From contig NZ_CP081496.1 of assembly GCF_019774615.1 (NCBI RefSeq), positions 3,224,001 through 3,288,000 of the forward strand: a stretch of 64,000 nucleotides of DNA. The letters run 5' to 3'. The notes beneath the pieces were generated by a model. That model was not told where the DNA came from, ran no database searches, and saw nothing but the letters and a program-made list of their open reading frames with translations. Both the position numbers and the translations under genes were made by a program. Positions 27,243 through 36,136 of this stretch are shown in pieces. This DNA is from Streptomyces sp. BHT-5-2 (lineage in GTDB: Bacteria; Actinomycetota; Actinomycetes; Streptomycetales; Streptomycetaceae). Position 1 is the first letter of the stretch. Each line of letters begins with the position of its first letter.

Positions 27243-27321
27243 TGGTACGCACGGTGGCACTTACGGTGGAATGCACGGCGGAACGTACGTTGGTACGCAC
27301 GGTGGCACCTACGGTGGTACC
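27243..27321 (+). repeat. 12-bp tandem iteron array (6.5 copies)
   Basis: Successive units: TGGTACGCACGG, TGGCACTTACGG, TGGAATGCACGG, CGGAACGTACGT, TGGTACGCACGG, TGGCACCTACGG and a partial TGGTACC. The consensus is TGGNACNYACGG with strict 12-base phasing, close to one helical turn, so bound proteins would lie nearly on one face. No protein-like frame explains it. Arrays of this kind serve as binding sites for replication initiators, partition proteins or relaxases. Confidence 0.8.
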
Positions 27322-27584
27322 AGTTCGGACTGCTTCCGTTCGGCAATGGCCCACGCGGTGCAGTGGCCAAAGCGTCCCGTTTCCGCGAGCCTCACCTGCG
27401 CGACGAAATAGCGGGCCCGCTCCCCTCCCACTGCACCCGCCCAGTTCGCCCTTCGGCACGGCCGTCGACAGCAAGGTCCAAGAGCTAGCAGCAGGCGACG
27501 AGCTCCGCTGCGCTCGGTCCCGACGCCGATCACAACACCGCCTGACGAGTCGCTGGGTGACCTGCGGGAGGTCGCCCGCACAAG

Positions 27585-27643
27585 GGATACCCGCTGGGAC
27601 AGTGCGGATACCCCGCCGGTTACCCCGCTGGATACCCCAATTG
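27585..27643 (+). repeat. Four GGWTACCC direct repeats, candidate operator
   Basis: Copies at 27585 (GGATACCCGCTGG), 27606 (GGATACCCCGCCGG), 27618 (GGTTACCCCGCTGG) and 27630 (GGATACCCCAATTG). The last three are spaced exactly 12 bases apart. They end 87 bases before the GTG of the conjugation operon's first gene. The same motif recurs at 63.8 kb before another GTG with a ribosome site. Likely a regulator-binding array controlling the operon. Confidence 0.65.
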
Positions 27644-27729
27644 ACCTGCTCCTTTGTCGTTTTGGGGCAAGCAGTTTGGTAAGGGGTGCTGAGCAGAGTT
27701 CACGGCAGTCGATCCGGAAGGAGCCTGCC

Positions 27730-28587
27730 GTGGATGCCGTACAGCCGACGTTGGTCACACGTCTGAATGCCGAGTGGGAGTGGCTGTGCGCTGACCGTGG
27801 CACCTCAGATCGGGTGCGGTCTTGGATGCTCGATGCCGGTGTGCTGGACGAGGACCTGCCCCCCGCCGAGCTGGGTGAGCTGTGCGCTCTTCTGCGGAAA
27901 CGCTCTGAGCGGGACGGACCGGAGTTCAGCGACGCCTGGATGGGTGTCCTGCTGTACCGAGTGAGTGCCAGCGACGGACGGGATGCCGAACTGGCCGCCC
28001 GCGTACTGGTCCAGGCGATGCTCCCGCTCGCCTGCCGCATGCTGTGCGACTGTGTGCGCAGCGGCGAGAGCAGCGAGGACGTGGCGCAGGTGGTGATCGC
28101 TTCCCTGTGGGAGGTGGTGCGCACCTACCCGATTGCGCGGCGGTCGCGGAAGGTCGCGTCGGGTCTGCGCATGGAGTTGTGGCACCGGGTTTCGCGTGAG
28201 CTCAAGCGGGAGCTGGCGCCTTCTGAGCATCTGGATGAGGCGTGGGTGGCGGCGCTTCCGGGGGGTGTCGAGCCTGCGGAGGCTGTCGCGCCGGTGCTGT
28301 TGGCGCGGGCCGCTGAGGAGGCCGGCCTTCGGGCAGCAGTGGGTGCGGTGGAGGAGTTGGCGGGGGTTCGCGGCGAGATGGTCGCGCTCCTGGTCTGGGC
28401 ACTGGAGCGCGAAGTGCTCACCACGGAGGCGGCGTCCGGGATCTGCGACCACTACCGCGAGGGCGCACCGCAGGATGCCGCGGCGGCGTCGGCGTGGGGG
28501 GTGAGCCCGGTGGCGCTGCGGCGTCGGCGTAGCCGGGCGGTGTCGCGGCTGCGGCAGGCGGCGCCGCAGTGGGCGGAGGCGGCGTGA
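27730..28587 (+). CDS. Sigma-factor-like regulator heading the conjugation operon
   Basis: 285 residues from GTG 27730 (GGAAGGAG seven bases upstream); a longer frame begins at 27676 but lacks a ribosome site. The middle resembles sigma region 2 (LARVLVQAMLPLACRMLCDC-like helices, then EDVAQVVIASLWEVVRTYPI). The end is a region-4-like HTH (GAPQDAAAASAWGVSPVALR, RRRSRAVSRLRQAAPQ). Proteins of this kind head T4SS modules of actinobacterial conjugative elements. It probably controls the transfer genes downstream. Confidence 0.6.
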   Translation: MDAVQPTLVTRLNAEWEWLCADRGTSDRVRSWMLDAGVLDEDLPPAELGELCALLRKRSERDGPEFSDAWMGVLLYRVSASDGRDAELAARVLVQAMLPLACRMLCDCVRSGESSEDVAQVVIASLWEVVRTYPIARRSRKVASGLRMELWHRVSRELKRELAPSEHLDEAWVAALPGGVEPAEAVAPVLLARAAEEAGLRAAVGAVEELAGVRGEMVALLVWALEREVLTTEAASGICDHYREGAPQDAAAASAWGVSPVALRRRRSRAVSRLRQAAPQWAEAA

Positions 28588-28697
28588 GGAAGCCGTCGGA
28601 AGTTTTTCGGGCGCCGGTGTCACATCAGGGCCGATCCGGCTCCCTTCTCTGTGTGTGCGGGGGATTCCGCGCACCGAACGCAGCGGAGGGAGCCGTC

Positions 28698-28979
28698 GTG
28701 AGCGAGGGGCTGGGACATGAGGGAGAAGCGGTGGAGCCGAAGGAGGAGGAGTTGCGGCTGGTGGCGATCCGCCGACGAGCGACGCAGTTGGCGGTCGCGT
28801 TGGTGACGGAGCCGTTCTCGGCCGACACCTACGCGCAGCTGCGGTCGTACGTGGAGCGGGACGCCGATGAGGCGCAGGTGCTGGTGCGGGAGGTGCTGGC
28901 GCTTCCGCCGGCGCGGCTGCGCGAGCGGATCGCCGAGCTGACCCGTGCCAAGGCCGTTCAGGGCGAGGTGACGGCGTGA
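28698..28979 (+). CDS. Small conserved protein of the conjugation operon
   Basis: 93 residues from GTG 28698, with GGAGGGAG eight bases upstream. Acidic start, then EELRLVAIRRRATQLAVALV, ADTYAQLRSYVERDADEAQV and ARLRERIAELTRAKAVQGEV: all helical, no membrane segment. Its last codons overlap the start of the next gene (GTGA), so the two are translationally coupled. Function unknown; the position suggests a transfer or maintenance accessory protein. Confidence 0.6.
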   Translation: MSEGLGHEGEAVEPKEEELRLVAIRRRATQLAVALVTEPFSADTYAQLRSYVERDADEAQVLVREVLALPPARLRERIAELTRAKAVQGEVTA

Positions 28980-29137
28980 AGGCGACGTTCGGACCTGTGG
29001 GCTACGGAAAGAGCCAGGCCCTGAAGGCAGCAGTCAGGGACCAGTTGGCGGCCGCTCGCCGCGACGGTCGGTACATCTGGGTTCTGGACCCGACGGGTAC
29101 CTGGGGGCATCTGCTCGGTAAGGGGCCGCGGTCATGA
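28976..29137 (+). CDS. 53-residue protein with a P-loop motif
   Basis: Starts at GTG 28976, overlapping the upstream stop, and ends at TGA 29137, overlapping the next ATG (ATGA). The N-terminus reads VKATFGPVGYGKSQALKAAV, in which GPVGYGKS fits Walker A (G-x-x-G-x-G-K-S). Then come an Arg-rich helix (QLAAARRDGR) and YIWVLDPTGTWGHLLG, which looks like the start of a Walker B strand ending in Asp. It resembles the first 50 residues of a VirD4/FtsK-like ATPase, cut short. The tight coupling suggests it is a real gene. Confidence 0.6.
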   Translation: MKATFGPVGYGKSQALKAAVRDQLAAARRDGRYIWVLDPTGTWGHLLGKGPRS

Positions 29138-30174
29138 AGTGGCCCCGCAAGGAAGAGCAAGCGCCGCCGGTGGAGCAGCCCGCCCAGCTGGACACCGGGT
29201 GGGCCACCACGTCGTTGTCGACGGGCGCCATGGCGAACTGGACGGCCGTGGTGCGGTGGAGCGCCTGGGGCCTGCTGCTGACCGGTCCGCTGCTGGGCGG
29301 CTGGGCCCTGGCCTCTGCTACGACACCGGTGACCGCGCCCGCGCAGGCCGAGGCGTCGCGGGCACAGCCGGCGTCATCGGATGCGGTGGCTCCGGCGGGC
29401 TTTGCCGAGCTGTACGTCGCGGCCTATGTGAAGGCCGGGCAGGGGGATGCGGCCGTGCAGGAGCTCGCGGCGTTCTACCCCGCTGCCCGGTCCATGACCT
29501 GGCCGTCTCAGGGCGGGGCGGAGCGCGCGGAGTCGGCATCCGCCGTACAGGTACGGCAGGTCACGGCCGGCTACTGGTCAGTGACCGTGGCCGCCCGGAT
29601 CTCTGGATCGTCGAAGGACGACGCGGGCCAGCTCCACTACTTCCAGGTACCGGTCCGTTCCACAGCCGGCACGAGGGGCACGGCGTCGGGGTGGGTGGCG
29701 GCCGCGCTGCCCGCCGAGGTGGCAGCCCCGACCGGAGATGCTGCCAAGGCCCCGGAGTTGTCGTACGGGTCGGGGCACGCGCCATTGGCATCCGACCCGG
29801 CGGTGCAGACGATCCAGGGCTTTCTTGCCGCGTATCTGACGGGACAGGGCGACGTCGAGCGCTACCTCTCCCCCGGCATCACGCTGCATCCCGTGCGGCC
29901 GGCGCCGTACACGGCGGTGACGCTCACGCAGATCGCCGACCACGGCCACGGGCCGGCCCAAGGAGCGGAAGCTCAAACCCCGCCGGATGGGGTGCAGCGG
30001 CGGCTCCTGGTCGACGTCGAGGGCGACGGGCGGAACGCGAACGGTTGGCCGATGACGTACGCGATCGAGCTGCGCGCCCGCGGCGGCCGTTGGGAGATCG
30101 CCGCGCTGGAAGCCGCGCCGGCCCTGGCGACGTCCGACCGCTCTTCACATCCTCAGAAAGGACAGGGCTCATGA
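29134..30174 (+). CDS. TcpC/VirB8-like conjugal transfer protein
   Basis: 346 residues. A short cytosolic head precedes one transmembrane helix (WSAWGLLLTGPLLGGWALAS, about residues 42-61). Two extracytoplasmic NTF2-like domains follow, with segments such as AGFAELYVAAYVKAGQGDAA, VQTIQGFLAAYLTGQGDVER and VDVEGDGRNANGWPMTYAIE. This is the layout of TcpC, the VirB8-like scaffold of Gram-positive conjugation machines. Starts within ATGA of the previous gene and overlaps the next by four bases. Confidence 0.75.
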   Translation: MKWPRKEEQAPPVEQPAQLDTGWATTSLSTGAMANWTAVVRWSAWGLLLTGPLLGGWALASATTPVTAPAQAEASRAQPASSDAVAPAGFAELYVAAYVKAGQGDAAVQELAAFYPAARSMTWPSQGGAERAESASAVQVRQVTAGYWSVTVAARISGSSKDDAGQLHYFQVPVRSTAGTRGTASGWVAAALPAEVAAPTGDAAKAPELSYGSGHAPLASDPAVQTIQGFLAAYLTGQGDVERYLSPGITLHPVRPAPYTAVTLTQIADHGHGPAQGAEAQTPPDGVQRRLLVDVEGDGRNANGWPMTYAIELRARGGRWEIAALEAAPALATSDRSSHPQKGQGS

Positions 30175-30488
30175 ACGGGCTCATGCAGATGGCCGGGGCC
30201 ATCTCCGACGCCAACAGCCTCGTCACCCAGCTCAAGGACTTCTTCCTCGTGGGCGTGCTGGGGCTGATGTATGTCGTCTCGATCGCTCTGGTGTGGGGCC
30301 AGACCAAGAGCGTGATGAAAGCCGCAGTTGCCGCGATCGGCGGGGCGGTGGTCATGGCGATCGTCGTCAACATGACCGCGCTGCGGGACAAGGTCGGCGA
30401 GGATATCAAGAACCCCTCCGGCAACGCGGCCCCGGCAGCCGTCCGCATCGTCGACCGCATCGACCCGCTCGACGGCGGCCGGCGATGA
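30171..30488 (+). CDS. Two-helix membrane protein, VirB2/TrbC-like or TcpD-like
   Basis: 105 residues from ATG 30171 (AAAGGACAGGG upstream). It contains two hydrophobic helices (FFLVGVLGLMYVVSIALVWG and AAVAAIGGAVVMAIVVNMTA) separated by a short basic loop, and a charged tail. Size, topology and place between TcpC and TcpE genes match the pilin-like or TcpD component of actinobacterial T4SS. There is no cleavable signal with an obvious site, so it may stay in the membrane. Confidence 0.6.
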   Translation: MNGLMQMAGAISDANSLVTQLKDFFLVGVLGLMYVVSIALVWGQTKSVMKAAVAAIGGAVVMAIVVNMTALRDKVGEDIKNPSGNAAPAAVRIVDRIDPLDGGRR

Positions 30489-31117
30489 GCACCCCCGTTG
30501 TGCAGCCTGAGCCGCTGATCGGCCGCTGCTACACCAGGGCACGTCGGCACCAGAACGTGGTGGGCAACTGGCCCGGTGGCGGCCGGATCTGGGGCGGGCC
30601 CTACACGTGGCCGCAGATCTTCGTCGCCCTGGCCGCGATCGCAGCGCTGCTGGTGACCCGGGGGGTGTGGGCACATCACGGCGTGCTGGACCTCTTGCCG
30701 TTGCTCGGTGTGCCCTATGCCCTGGCGCTCGTCGTCGGCCGGATCCACGTCGATGGCCGCAACCCCCTCTCCGTCGCCGCCAGTGCACTTGGGCTGGCCG
30801 TGAGCGGGAACTCCGGCCGGTTGGGTGGACGCCGTGTGCGGCGTCCCCGGCGCGGTGCCGCGGTGGGGCTGTGCACGCTGACATGGCAGCCGGCGATCGG
30901 GACGGGCAGCGCGAACGCTCGACCGGAGGTCGTCCCCACTCTCACCAAGCCGGTACGCACCGTTCCCGCAACCGGTGCCCCGAAGATCGCGTCAGCCGTC
31001 GGCCAGCCGGATGCCGACACGCCGGTGGTGCGGGTTGCGTCGGGCGTGGGTGCGCTGCTTGCCGCCCGCGCCGCCGGCCCGGCCGCCACCACGAACTCGA
31101 ACGAGCGGGGGCAGTGA
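30485..31117 (+). CDS. TcpE/PrgI-like membrane protein of the T4SS
   Basis: 210 residues from ATG 30485, overlapping the upstream stop. The N-terminal domain has a conserved aromatic lead (GPYTWPQIFVALAAIAALLV), a second helix (LLPLLGVPYALALVVGRIHV) and DGRNPLSVAASALGLAVS, as in TcpE/PrgI (VirB3-like) proteins. The C-terminal 100 residues are Ala/Pro/Val-rich and probably disordered. It likely docks the VirB4 ATPase encoded next, whose ATG overlaps this stop by one base. Confidence 0.65.
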   Translation: MSTPVVQPEPLIGRCYTRARRHQNVVGNWPGGGRIWGGPYTWPQIFVALAAIAALLVTRGVWAHHGVLDLLPLLGVPYALALVVGRIHVDGRNPLSVAASALGLAVSGNSGRLGGRRVRRPRRGAAVGLCTLTWQPAIGTGSANARPEVVPTLTKPVRTVPATGAPKIASAVGQPDADTPVVRVASGVGALLAARAAGPAATTNSNERGQ

Positions 31118-33651
31118 TGCGGATCCCCGTCCGGCACGTAGCCGGCAACGTCATCTGGACCAAGCACGGTACGTGCTGGGCGCTGTGGCGGGTGGAGGGC
31201 AGCGGACATGCGCAGTCCTCTCGCACCGTCAAGGAACGTCGCCTGCGCGCCCTGGAATCTCTGGTCAAGCAGCTGCAGGGCGAGGCGATGCTGCTGTCGT
31301 TGTGTCCGCAGGTCGACCCGGCCTCGGTGGTGCGCAAGATGACCGACGGCGTCGACCTGGCTGCGTGCGAGCGCTACGCGCAGTTGGCGACGCGGGTGTG
31401 GGACCAGCTGGAGCGCATGGAGCTCACCAGCCGCGCGGACTGGTTGGCCGTCCCGCTGCCCGCCGGCGGCAAGAAGCGGGCGGCCGGCATGGCGTTCGAT
31501 GCGGCCCGCGCTGAAATGGCGCTGCAGCTGGGCCTGCTGCCCGCACCGGTCAGCGCACGCGAAGAGGAGCGCCGGCTGAAGCAGGCGCGTGCGCTTGCCG
31601 GAACGTGGCCCTCGACGATCGCGCTGCGGCCCGCGAGCGAGGCGGAAATCTTGTGGATCTACGGGCACAGCGCCCGGCGGGGAGTGCTGGAGCCTTTGCT
31701 GCCCGAAGCAGAGCAGAGCACCGGACGGAGCCGCGGCCGCGGAGCTGCGGCTCTGGGCGAGGTCATCCTTGCGGAGGGCAGCAATCCCGCCGAGGCCGGA
31801 CGGGAAGAAGACGAGGCGGGCAAGAGCCGGTTCGGGCGGCGCTGGCTGCAAGTCTCCACGGAGTGGGGCGAGTCCTACCAGACGTTCCTGTCGCTGGCCG
31901 AGATGCCCGAGCGGTTCATCTTTCCTGGCAGCGAATACCTCGCAAGCCTGGACGATTTCGGGTTTCCGGTGGACTGGGTGATGCGGCTCAAGGTCACCCC
32001 GGGTGCTGTCGCCGAGGCCAAGGCGCGTCGGGAGGCCAATGAGCTGGCGAACCAGCCCGGCGAGTACGAGGGGGAGGTCTCCGGTGTGCCGTCGCATGTG
32101 CATCAGGCCGCCGAAGACATGGAGGACTTCCGCAGTGCGGTGACCCGCTCGAAATCGGAGGTCGAGGTCCAAGCCATGGGCACGCTGTGCGTGTGGGGTA
32201 CCACCCCGGCCGAAGCTGAGGCCCGCGCCGCCGATCTGAAGACCCACTTCGGAAAGCACGACTACACCTTCATCCGCCCCGTCGGGGAGCAGGAGCGGCT
32301 GTTCTACGGGATGCTGCCGGGCGCCCGCACGCCGAAGGTGATGCTGTCCTACGCCCAGGTGCTGCTCGCGAGGGACTTCGCGATGGCCGGCGCCTTCGCC
32401 GGATCGGCGCTGGGGGATGCCAAGGGGCCGCTGTACGGGCTGCAGTTGGCCGGCGGCGGCACCCGGCCCGTGCTCACCGACTGGTCCCTGGGCCCGCAGA
32501 AGTCCGCGTCCGCGTCTGCCGCGTTCGTCGGTGAGCTCGGCGGCGGCAAGAGCGTCGCGATGAAATCCGCCGTGTACGACATCCTCGCCGCCGGCCGACA
32601 GACGGGGCAGCCGGGAAGCCGCGGCCGGGCGGTCATCGTCGACCGCACCCCGCAGCAGGAGTGGCTGCGGTTCGCCAAGGCGTGCCCTGGCACCACCCAG
32701 GTCATCACCATCGATGACCAAGCCCAGGTCTCCCTCGACCCGCTGCGCACCATCCGCGACGCCGGCCAGGCCCAGCGCCGCACCGAGTCGTTCCTGACGC
32801 TGCTGCTGGGCATCGGCCCCATGAGCGACCAGGGCATCGCGCTGTCGGAGGCGATCGAGGCAACCCTGGCCGGGCCAGCGCCGTCCATGGCAGCGCTGGT
32901 GGGCGAACTGCAGGCACCCGGCAAGCGCGATGCGACCTCGAACGCCGTGGCGCGCAAGCTGGCCGCGGTGGCCCGCAAGGACCTGGCCCGCACCATCTTC
33001 GACCCCACGCTGCCGGTGGTGGACTCCTCGAAGGCGGACGCGATCGTCTTCGCCACCGCCAACCTGGCCCTGCCCAAGGAAAACGAACTCAGTGCTGACC
33101 GGCTGTCGACGCTGGAGTACGAGAAGACTTTCGGCCGGGCGGCGCTGTATCTCATCGCGGCGCTGTGCCGGGAAATCTGCTTCGCCAACCCCCATGAGTT
33201 CTGCGTAGCGGTGTGGGACGAGTGCTGGTGGCTGACCTCCTCCCCCGAGGGCATGGCCCTGCTCCTGGAGCTCGTCCGCGACGGCCGCAAGCACAAGGCC
33301 GGGGTCCTGGCCGGGTCGCACGACGGCGAGGACATTGGCCCGGAGGCATCAGCCACTGGGCAGGTCATCCGCGGACTCTTCCCCCGCAAGTTCCTCTTCC
33401 GGCAGACCGATGTCACCCTCGCCAAGCGCGGCCTGGCCTTCCTCGACCTCGACCCGACCGACGAGGACCTGGTGGAGCTGGTCACCACTGGCCTGTCCCC
33501 CATCGACGTGGACGACGAGCTCCGCGCGCAGCGTGCCGGCGAGTGCCTGCACCGGGATCTGTACGGGCGGATCGGCGGGATGCAGGTCGTCATCCCCGCC
33601 GACCCCGAGGCAGAGGCCAATATTCACTCCGACCCGGCGATGTCGGCATGA
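31117..33651 (+). CDS. VirB4-family conjugation ATPase
   Basis: 844 residues from ATG 31117, confirmed by the overlap with the preceding stop. The N-terminal CagE/TrbE-like domain has VSTEWGESYQTFLSLAEMPE; the C-terminal ATPase carries Walker A FVGELGGGKSVAMKSAVYDI (about residue 472) and Walker B FCVAVWDECWWLTSS (about residue 695). RDGRKHKAGVLAGSHDGEDI and VIRGLFPRKFLFRQTD are the sensor-side blocks. It energises pilus or channel assembly at the inner face of the membrane. This is the T4SS route, different from the FtsK-like TraB transfer of most Streptomyces plasmids. Confidence 0.9.
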   Translation: MRIPVRHVAGNVIWTKHGTCWALWRVEGSGHAQSSRTVKERRLRALESLVKQLQGEAMLLSLCPQVDPASVVRKMTDGVDLAACERYAQLATRVWDQLERMELTSRADWLAVPLPAGGKKRAAGMAFDAARAEMALQLGLLPAPVSAREEERRLKQARALAGTWPSTIALRPASEAEILWIYGHSARRGVLEPLLPEAEQSTGRSRGRGAAALGEVILAEGSNPAEAGREEDEAGKSRFGRRWLQVSTEWGESYQTFLSLAEMPERFIFPGSEYLASLDDFGFPVDWVMRLKVTPGAVAEAKARREANELANQPGEYEGEVSGVPSHVHQAAEDMEDFRSAVTRSKSEVEVQAMGTLCVWGTTPAEAEARAADLKTHFGKHDYTFIRPVGEQERLFYGMLPGARTPKVMLSYAQVLLARDFAMAGAFAGSALGDAKGPLYGLQLAGGGTRPVLTDWSLGPQKSASASAAFVGELGGGKSVAMKSAVYDILAAGRQTGQPGSRGRAVIVDRTPQQEWLRFAKACPGTTQVITIDDQAQVSLDPLRTIRDAGQAQRRTESFLTLLLGIGPMSDQGIALSEAIEATLAGPAPSMAALVGELQAPGKRDATSNAVARKLAAVARKDLARTIFDPTLPVVDSSKADAIVFATANLALPKENELSADRLSTLEYEKTFGRAALYLIAALCREICFANPHEFCVAVWDECWWLTSSPEGMALLLELVRDGRKHKAGVLAGSHDGEDIGPEASATGQVIRGLFPRKFLFRQTDVTLAKRGLAFLDLDPTDEDLVELVTTGLSPIDVDDELRAQRAGECLHRDLYGRIGGMQVVIPADPEAEANIHSDPAMSA

Positions 33652-36136
33652 GGTGGCTGCGCCTGGCCGGGCACACGGCATGGATAGGGCGGCGGGGAGC
33701 CTGGCAGCTGCTGCTGGCGCTGTGCGCCGCGGCCGTTCTCACCACGGCCGTGGCCGCGCACGCGGCTGCCGCCCCCTCCCCCGCCCCGTTCGCGTCGGCC
33801 AGTGCGCAGCAGCCCACCCCGTCCAACTCCGCGGATTCCGGTAAGACGCCGACGCCGGGCGCACCGAGCGGTTCGGGTGCGCCGTCGGCCGGCGGACTGC
33901 GGTACTCGCAGACGGCTGAGGGTAAGGCAGCGTCGCGGAAGGCGCTGCGGGAGCAGAAGGAGAGTCTGCGCCAGAAGCTGCACCGGCTGGGCATCGGCAA
34001 GGACGACTTGCTCGACTCCTTCCATATCACCGATGAGCACGGCATCCCGGTCTCCGCGTTCAAGGTCGACTCCGAGAGCGGCGAGTGGTCCGACTGGGAC
34101 CTGAAGGTCGAAGAGTGGCTGACCAGCCTGCTGTTCATGTGCACCAAGTGGCTGATCGCCTTTGCCTGTTGGCTGCTCCTGTGGGCCCTCGGCTTCAAGC
34201 TGGCCTCGCTGCTCCTCAAGCCGGCCCTCGCGGTATCGGACTCCCTCTACAACAGCGTTCTGCTCCAGCTCGGCCTGCCCGGCCTGTTCCTCGCCTTCAG
34301 CGGCACCGTCGCGGCGTGGCACTTCTTCTTCGGTGACCGCTCCCGCGGCTGGGGCGAGCTCACGGCGTCCCTGCTGATCTCCGCGCTCGCCGTCACCAGC
34401 CTCGCCTCGCCGCCCCAGATGCTGCTCGGCCCCGACGGCGCGGTGGGCAAGGCACGCGACTTGGGAGTGGCCGTGGCCGCCATCGTCATGGGCGACAAGG
34501 ACCCCACCGGACGTTCGGCGGCCGACACAGTTGCCGGCATCACGACACCGATCACCGACGAACTCGTCAACGCGTTCGTGGTGCAGCCCTCTCAGGTGCT
34601 CACCTACGGTCAGACGTTCACCGACGACACCAAGGACAAGTGCGCGTCGCGTTTCACGTCCTCCCGGATCGAGACGGCCTTCGTCAACCAGCAGGTCGCC
34701 GAGCAGACCAAGACCATCAGGGACATGCCGGGCGCTGGGGACATCCTCCTGCCCGGGCCCGGCGGAAAGATCGAGGACTTCGTCAAGGACAAGGCGGCGC
34801 AGTGGGGCGTGGACACCTTCGGGACCAAGCCCGACGAGAAGTTCGAGAAGCTCTGCGTCACCGGCGACGCCAAGGAGGCCAAGAAGGCGTCCGTGGACAA
34901 GCTCGCGGGAGCCTTCTTCATGCTCCTGGCCGCCCTGCTGGTCTGCGTGCTGATCATCGGGCTCGCCGGCAGCTACCTGGCCGCCCAGGCATGGCTCGCA
35001 GCCGAGGCGATGCTGCTGCGCTGCGCGCTGATCGCCGGCACTCTGCCAGGGCCCGGACGGGCATGGCTGTGGTCGCGGGGTGCCGCGATCGCCCGGGGCC
35101 TGGCGCTGCTCGTCGGACTCGTGGTGGGGCTCGGGGTGTTCGTCGTCGCGGTCACCGCCGTGGTCTCCGCCGCCCCGCGCGACGTTCCCGGCGGCATCGT
35201 CGTTCGCTTCGTCACCGTCGACATCCTGTGTGTCGGTGCATTGATCTTCCGAAAGCGCCTGGTCCGCAAGTCGCACCAGATGGCCGCCCGGCTCAAGGCG
35301 CGCATCGGGGCATCCAAGCTCGGCGGCGCGGCCGCCCCCTCCGACCTCGGCGCCGGTGGCGGTCGGCGCGGCACCCTGGGCAAGATCGGCGGAGCCGCAC
35401 TGATGCTCGGCCTGATGGCCGCCACCGGCGGCACTGCCGGGGCGGTCGGCGGCGGCCTGGGCGCCGGGCCGGCAGTGCCCGCGCGCTCACCGGGCGCCTG
35501 GCCAAGGGCGCCGGGAGTCTCGCGCGGGGCGCCGAGAGAACCATGCGGGCCGGAGCCCGAACCGGCATGCGGGTAGGCCGCATCGGGCTGAAGAGCACGG
35601 TGGGGCTGCCCGTCTACGGGCCGCGGGCCGCACGGCGCACGGTGGCCGCCGTGCAGGCCGTGCCCGGCCAGGTCACCACCGCGGCCGCCCAGCTCAAAGA
35701 CCGCCTCGACACTGCCCGGAATGTGTATGAGCCGCAGGTGCGGGACTTCGCCGACGAGTACTGGCGTGGCATCGGCGGCCGCTGGATCAGCAACCGCGTC
35801 CGTGCACGCCGCGGCCTGCCGCCGCTGCCCTCCCGCCCCTCGGGCCGCTCATCCCGCCGAACCACCGGCCCCCTCTCCCCGGCGGCGCGACGCGCGCCGA
35901 ACCGGCCGCTCAGCTCGGCGCCCACCGCTGCTGCGCCGCGGCGCAGCCGCCGGTCGCAGATGGTGCCGCAGCGGCCGCTGACCCCGCCGGCCTCCAGCCA
36001 GCAGGCGAGTCTGCAGCAGCGCCTGCACCGCATCCGCACCCGCGCCGCCGCTGCCAACCGGCCCATCACTCCGCCCGCTCCGCCGCGCCGCCAGCCCCCG
36101 CCGTCCCGGCCCCCGCGGCCCGGGAGGCGTTCGTGA
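33648..36136 (+). CDS. VirB6/TrbL-like polytopic channel protein, frameshifted
   Basis: Starts at ATG 33648 (overlaps the VirB4 stop) with a signal or first helix (LLLALCAAAVLTTAVAAHAA). Several helices follow (LLFMCTKWLIAFACWLLLWA, LLISALAVTSLASPPQMLLG, LVGLVVGLGVFVVAVTAVVS). The first frame ends at 35576. The sense passes near 35470 into the frame that reads ARALTGRLAKGAGSLARGAE, then a Pro/Arg-rich tail ending at TGA 36136. One extra C at 35470 would repair it, giving about 829 residues. The tail's end overlaps the next GTG, as expected of the intact gene. Confidence 0.7.

Larger units (their letters stand above)
26939..27729. other. Repeat-rich control region upstream of the conjugation operon
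   Basis: Nearly 800 bases without a convincing gene. It holds a 12-bp tandem array (27243-27321) and four GGATACCC-type repeats (27585-27643), listed separately. GGAAGGAG at 27716-27723 is the ribosome site for the sigma-like gene. The region is a good candidate for operator sites, an origin of transfer or a replication/partition site. Confidence 0.5.

Noticed and set aside
27243..27321. Possible CRISPR array
   Set aside because: Units are only 12 bases, contiguous and without spacers; no cas gene is present.
30715..33321. 868-codon open frame on the minus strand opposite virB4
   Set aside because: Shadow of the VirB4 gene, whose Walker motifs and coupled starts are unmistakable.
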